From NCBI GenBank assembly GCA_034668825.1, contig JAXDOR010000194.1, positions 1 to 7,053 on the forward strand: a stretch of DNA of 7,053 nucleotides. The letters run 5' to 3'. The notes beneath the pieces are model-generated. The model had not been told where the DNA came from. It saw nothing but the letters and a program-made list of their open reading frames with translations, and did not search any database. The position numbers and the translations under genes are program-made. Shown here piece by piece: positions 5,036-7,053 of this stretch (position 1 is the stretch's first letter; the number at the start of each line of letters is the position of its first letter). This DNA is from CANKHA01 sp034668825 (lineage in GTDB: Bacteria; Pseudomonadota; Alphaproteobacteria; Rhizobiales; Xanthobacteraceae).

Positions 5036-6911
5036 AGACGCGAATATCGACGCCGCTGCCAAGTCCGGCAAGGCGTCCATAATTGCGTTGCATTGTTTCA
5101 AGGGGAGCAAGCTGATCGTCCGGCACGACGAGGCGTGCCATAGCGGGCATTGTTTGGTCGCCCTGGTCACGGCCAGAAAACGCTTGGTCGCGAAGCGAAA
5201 ACTGCAGGCTGTTGTCGGAAGTCTTCAGCCCGGCCTGCTGCAAAGCGCGTTCCAGGTTGGACGCGTCGCGGCGCAGAAGATCGAGCGTGTCGGCACGATC
5301 CACCAGGAGATGCGACGTGACGTGGCCATCGCGGTCGACATCGAGCCGCACGTTGATGCGGCCAAGTTCCGGTGGGTCGAGACGGATTTCAAAGCGGTTC
5401 TTTCCGGTTTGTGCCCGTGCGGAGATTTCCAGCGCGAGACCCGCGAGCGGTACTGCGACGACGACCGGTGCCGCAGCGGAGACCGTCTGCTGGCTGTTTA
5501 TCGCGGTTGCACTCGCTACTGTGCCGGACGCCGGCGACGGGGCCAAGTTTGAGGACGAGTCGGCGGCCGCTTGCGGCTGCGCGGCGGTTGGACTGCCGCT
5601 GGCAACTTGCAATTCCGCCTGAGGCTCGGCGTGTGCCGTGCGGCTGTTTGCGGCGCCGTCGCTAGCAGCAATATGCGTTGCGGTTTTGGCGCCTTTGCCA
5701 CTTTCCCGGCTATCAGATGAATTTGATCCTTGTCCGGCGTTAGTCGTCACCGGATCGGTTGACGAACGTCCGGTGGAAATTTCGGGGGAGGCGGGGGAGT
5801 CGCTCTTGGGACCGCCGGCCGGTCGGTCGATCAGTCTTGCCAAACGCGGCGTGTCGGGCTGCTGCGGGTTTTGCGATATCTGCGCCTTGGCGATTGCGGC
5901 TGGCTGTACGACTGGAGCCGTCTCATCGGCGTCGGGTTGGACAGCGGCTTGTTGGAACGGCGTTACCGGACGAGCGGTCTCCGACTCCTGCGTGGCTTGC
6001 GGTACTTCAGTCTTCGCGTCGGCGCCTGGCGCGGCATCCGGAACGGTAGAAGGGGTCAGGCCGGCGAAATTGACCGCCGGGGCTGAAGAAATCGAGGCCG
6101 ATGAAGGAGCCACGAGAGTTAAGCCGAGGGAGTTGACCGAGGAGGCCGCCGCGGACGGAGCGGCGGAAGGGACCGAAGCCGTCAAAGCGGCAGGGACAGC
6201 CGGGACCGGCACCGCAGGTGCCGAAATGACCGGAGGGGCTGGGACGTCGATGGCGGCTGCAATACCGGGCGCTGCAACACTCGTTTCGTTCACTGTGGTT
6301 GCGGCGATCTCACCGATCTCGTCCACCACGGGCGGCAAGATTGGCGTGGACGTCGCGGGCGACACCGGCGCTGCGGCGGCTACCGGAATAACCAGTGCTG
6401 ACGCAGGCAAAGATACGATATCTAGGAAAAGCAATGATGGATCGGGCGCGGCCGTGCCAACGGATGGATCGGCATCCTTGAGGATATTCCCCACGGCGTC
6501 GGCTGCGGCGGTGATTGTTGAAGCGGCGGTTCCCTCTATTTTGGGCTTCTCGGTAGTAGGAGGCTCACCCGGCGTGACGGCATCTTCCGGCGATGCCTCC
6601 GGTTTGTCCGTGGTTTTCTTCGCATCCTTACAATCTGAGGCGTTTTTGCCCGGTTTGGCTTTTGCAGGCTTCGCGGAAGGGTCCGAGCATTGCGGCTCGG
6701 CCGCCGGGCTGTCCTCACGCGGCGCGGCATCGGTACGCGAAGGCTCCGCAATGTCGGAGCGATCCGGGGTGGGAGCGTCCTGCGCAGGCGCTGCGCTATC
6801 CAGCAACTCGGAAAAAGGACTGCCATCCGCCCTGGCGGGGGACCGGCCGTGGCTAGGCTGCGCAGAAGGATGGATGCGGACGGCGCTGGTTTCCGGGAAA
6901 ACGCTGGGCAC
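5034..6911 (-). CDS. fliK: FliK, flagellar hook-length control protein
   Basis: FliK is a secreted molecular ruler that measures the hook and switches export specificity from hook to filament proteins through FlhB. With the GTG at 6909-6911 the protein is 625 aa, long but not unusual for alphaproteobacteria. Residues about 1-480 are low-complexity, rich in Ala, Pro, Ser and Thr, as expected for the extended ruler. The C-terminal Flg_hook domain (about 490-575) contains FEIRLDPPELGRINVRLDVD, the hallmark of FliK, followed by LVDRADTLDLLRRDASNLERAL and AGLKTSDNSLQFSLRD. A start at GTG 7011-7013 would add 34 residues. I prefer 6911 because GGAGAG (6917-6922) lies 5 nt upstream, and because the sigma-54-type promoter at 6948-6963 would fall inside the longer version. 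fliK is followed by flgD after 10 nt. The N-terminal half is too variable for recognition; the name rests on the C-terminal domain and context. Confidence 0.93.
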   Translation of the reverse strand: MPSVFPETSAVRIHPSAQPSHGRSPARADGSPFSELLDSAAPAQDAPTPDRSDIAEPSRTDAAPREDSPAAEPQCSDPSAKPAKAKPGKNASDCKDAKKTTDKPEASPEDAVTPGEPPTTEKPKIEGTAASTITAAADAVGNILKDADPSVGTAAPDPSLLFLDIVSLPASALVIPVAAAAPVSPATSTPILPPVVDEIGEIAATTVNETSVAAPGIAAAIDVPAPPVISAPAVPVPAVPAALTASVPSAAPSAAASSVNSLGLTLVAPSSASISSAPAVNFAGLTPSTVPDAAPGADAKTEVPQATQESETARPVTPFQQAAVQPDADETAPVVQPAAIAKAQISQNPQQPDTPRLARLIDRPAGGPKSDSPASPEISTGRSSTDPVTTNAGQGSNSSDSRESGKGAKTATHIAASDGAANSRTAHAEPQAELQVASGSPTAAQPQAAADSSSNLAPSPASGTVASATAINSQQTVSAAAPVVVAVPLAGLALEISARAQTGKNRFEIRLDPPELGRINVRLDVDRDGHVTSHLLVDRADTLDLLRRDASNLERALQQAGLKTSDNSLQFSLRDQAFSGRDQGDQTMPAMARLVVPDDQLAPLETMQRNYGRLAGLGSGVDIRV

Positions 6912-6916
6912 TGGAG

Positions 6917-6922
6917 CTCTCC
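6917..6922 (-). promoter_or_regulatory. fliK ribosome binding site
   Basis: GGAGAG on the minus strand, 5 nt before GTG 6909-6911. It lies inside a small inverted repeat (TGGA-GAGC-TCCA, 6912-6923), which could partly mask it. Confidence 0.7.
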
Positions 6923-6947
6923 AAACACATCTATTCACCAACAGAAC

Positions 6948-6963
6948 TGCAATCGGCGGGCCA
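6948..6963 (-). promoter_or_regulatory. Sigma-54 (-24/-12) promoter of fliK-flgD
   Basis: On the minus strand TGGCCCG-CCGA-TTGCA matches the RpoN consensus TGGCACG-N4-TTGCW at every fixed position but one (C for A). The essential GG and GC doublets are at the required spacing of 10 nt. The expected transcription start, about 12 nt past the GC, falls near 6937, leaving a leader of about 25 nt that contains the ribosome binding site and the GTG at 6911. In Caulobacter hook-stage flagellar genes are sigma-54-dependent and activated by FlbD, so the location fits. Confidence 0.68.
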
Positions 6964-7012
6964 CTGCGGCGTATCTTGGAAAAACATGTCAAATCAACAG
7001 GTTGCTTTGCCA

Positions 7013-7028
7013 CCCAGGGCGGCCTGGG
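7013..7028. repeat. Inverted repeat upstream of the fliK promoter
   Basis: CCCAGG and CCTGGG are separated by GCGG, a perfect 6-bp-arm repeat about 50 nt upstream of the -24 element. It could be an activator site for the sigma-54 promoter or a hairpin belonging to a neighbouring transcript that lies outside the window. Confidence 0.35.
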
Positions 7029-7052
7029 CTCTTCTTGGGGGAGGGGATGGGG
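7026..7052 (+). repeat. Four G-tracts at right window edge (possible G-quadruplex motif)
   Basis: Runs of 3, 5, 4 and 4 G (7026-7028, 7037-7041, 7043-7046, 7049-7052) lie close together, with loops of 8, 1 and 2 nt. This satisfies a loose G-quadruplex pattern on the plus strand. The stretch continues to the window edge, so its full extent is unknown. Confidence 0.3.
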
Positions 7053-7053
7053 A

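Noticed and set aside
5024..5170. A longer FlgD starting at 5170
   Set aside because: The added 49 residues overlap the conserved 3' end of fliK in another frame and do not look like FlgD; ATG 5023 has GAGGA at the right spacing.
6683..6700. Perfect 6-bp inverted repeat CCGAGC...GCTCGG
   Set aside because: It is inside the fliK coding sequence with no T-run; expected by chance in GC-rich DNA.
5100..6850. Repetitive-looking Ala/Pro/Ser/Thr stretch that might be a repeat array
   Set aside because: There is no regular unit length; it is the ordinary low-complexity ruler region of FliK.
6912..7013. An N-terminal extension of FliK beginning at GTG 7011-7013
   Set aside because: There is no Shine-Dalgarno there, and the extension would contain the sigma-54-type promoter; the GTG at 6911 has a good ribosome binding site.
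1..7053. tRNA, rRNA, CRISPR array, insertion sequence or prophage signals
   Set aside because: I looked for clover-leaf-like sequence, regularly spaced repeats and transposase motifs and saw none; gene content is uniformly flagellar.

Overview
This window is part of a flagellar gene cluster from an alphaproteobacterium. The DNA is GC-rich, and every recognisable gene lies on the minus strand, so transcription runs from the right end to the left. The gene set points to Hyphomicrobiales (Rhizobiales), most likely a Bradyrhizobium/Rhodopseudomonas-type organism: an alphaproteobacterial FliH beginning MRAPAKYLFD, and a SciP/DUF1153 protein found only in lineages with the CtrA cell-cycle circuit. 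The family-level placement is inference from general knowledge, not from a search.

In transcription order: (i) 6912-7053 is a leader region with a good sigma-54-type -24/-12 promoter at 6948-6963. (ii) fliK (5034-6911) encodes the hook-length ruler and is followed 10 nt later by flgD (4319-5023), the hook cap; these two form a coupled unit. (iii) 4029-4318 is intergenic and carries a CtrA-like box. (iv) sciP (3753-4028) encodes a small CtrA-inhibitor-type regulator. (v) 3419-3752 is a 334-nt intergenic region with a CtrA-like box and a GC-rich palindrome immediately upstream of fliF. (vi) fliF (1754-3418), fliG (642-1739) and fliH (1-577, cut by the window edge) form the MS-ring/C-ring/export operon, which continues off the left end.

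Functionally, FliF builds the membrane MS ring. FliG caps it as the torque-generating rotor protein. FliH regulates the export ATPase. FlgD and FliK act later, during hook assembly. The regulatory sequences fit the hierarchy known from Caulobacter: CtrA-driven early genes (fliF), sigma-54-driven later genes (fliK-flgD), and SciP, itself expected to be CtrA-activated, feeding back on CtrA.

The proteins are ordinary members of known families, and I see no undescribed protein system, mobile element, CRISPR array or RNA gene. The parts most worth a second look are the non-coding control regions: two CtrA-like boxes, an ftr/FlbD-like palindrome, a sigma-54 promoter that also settles the fliK start, and a short repeat shared by the two intergenic regions.
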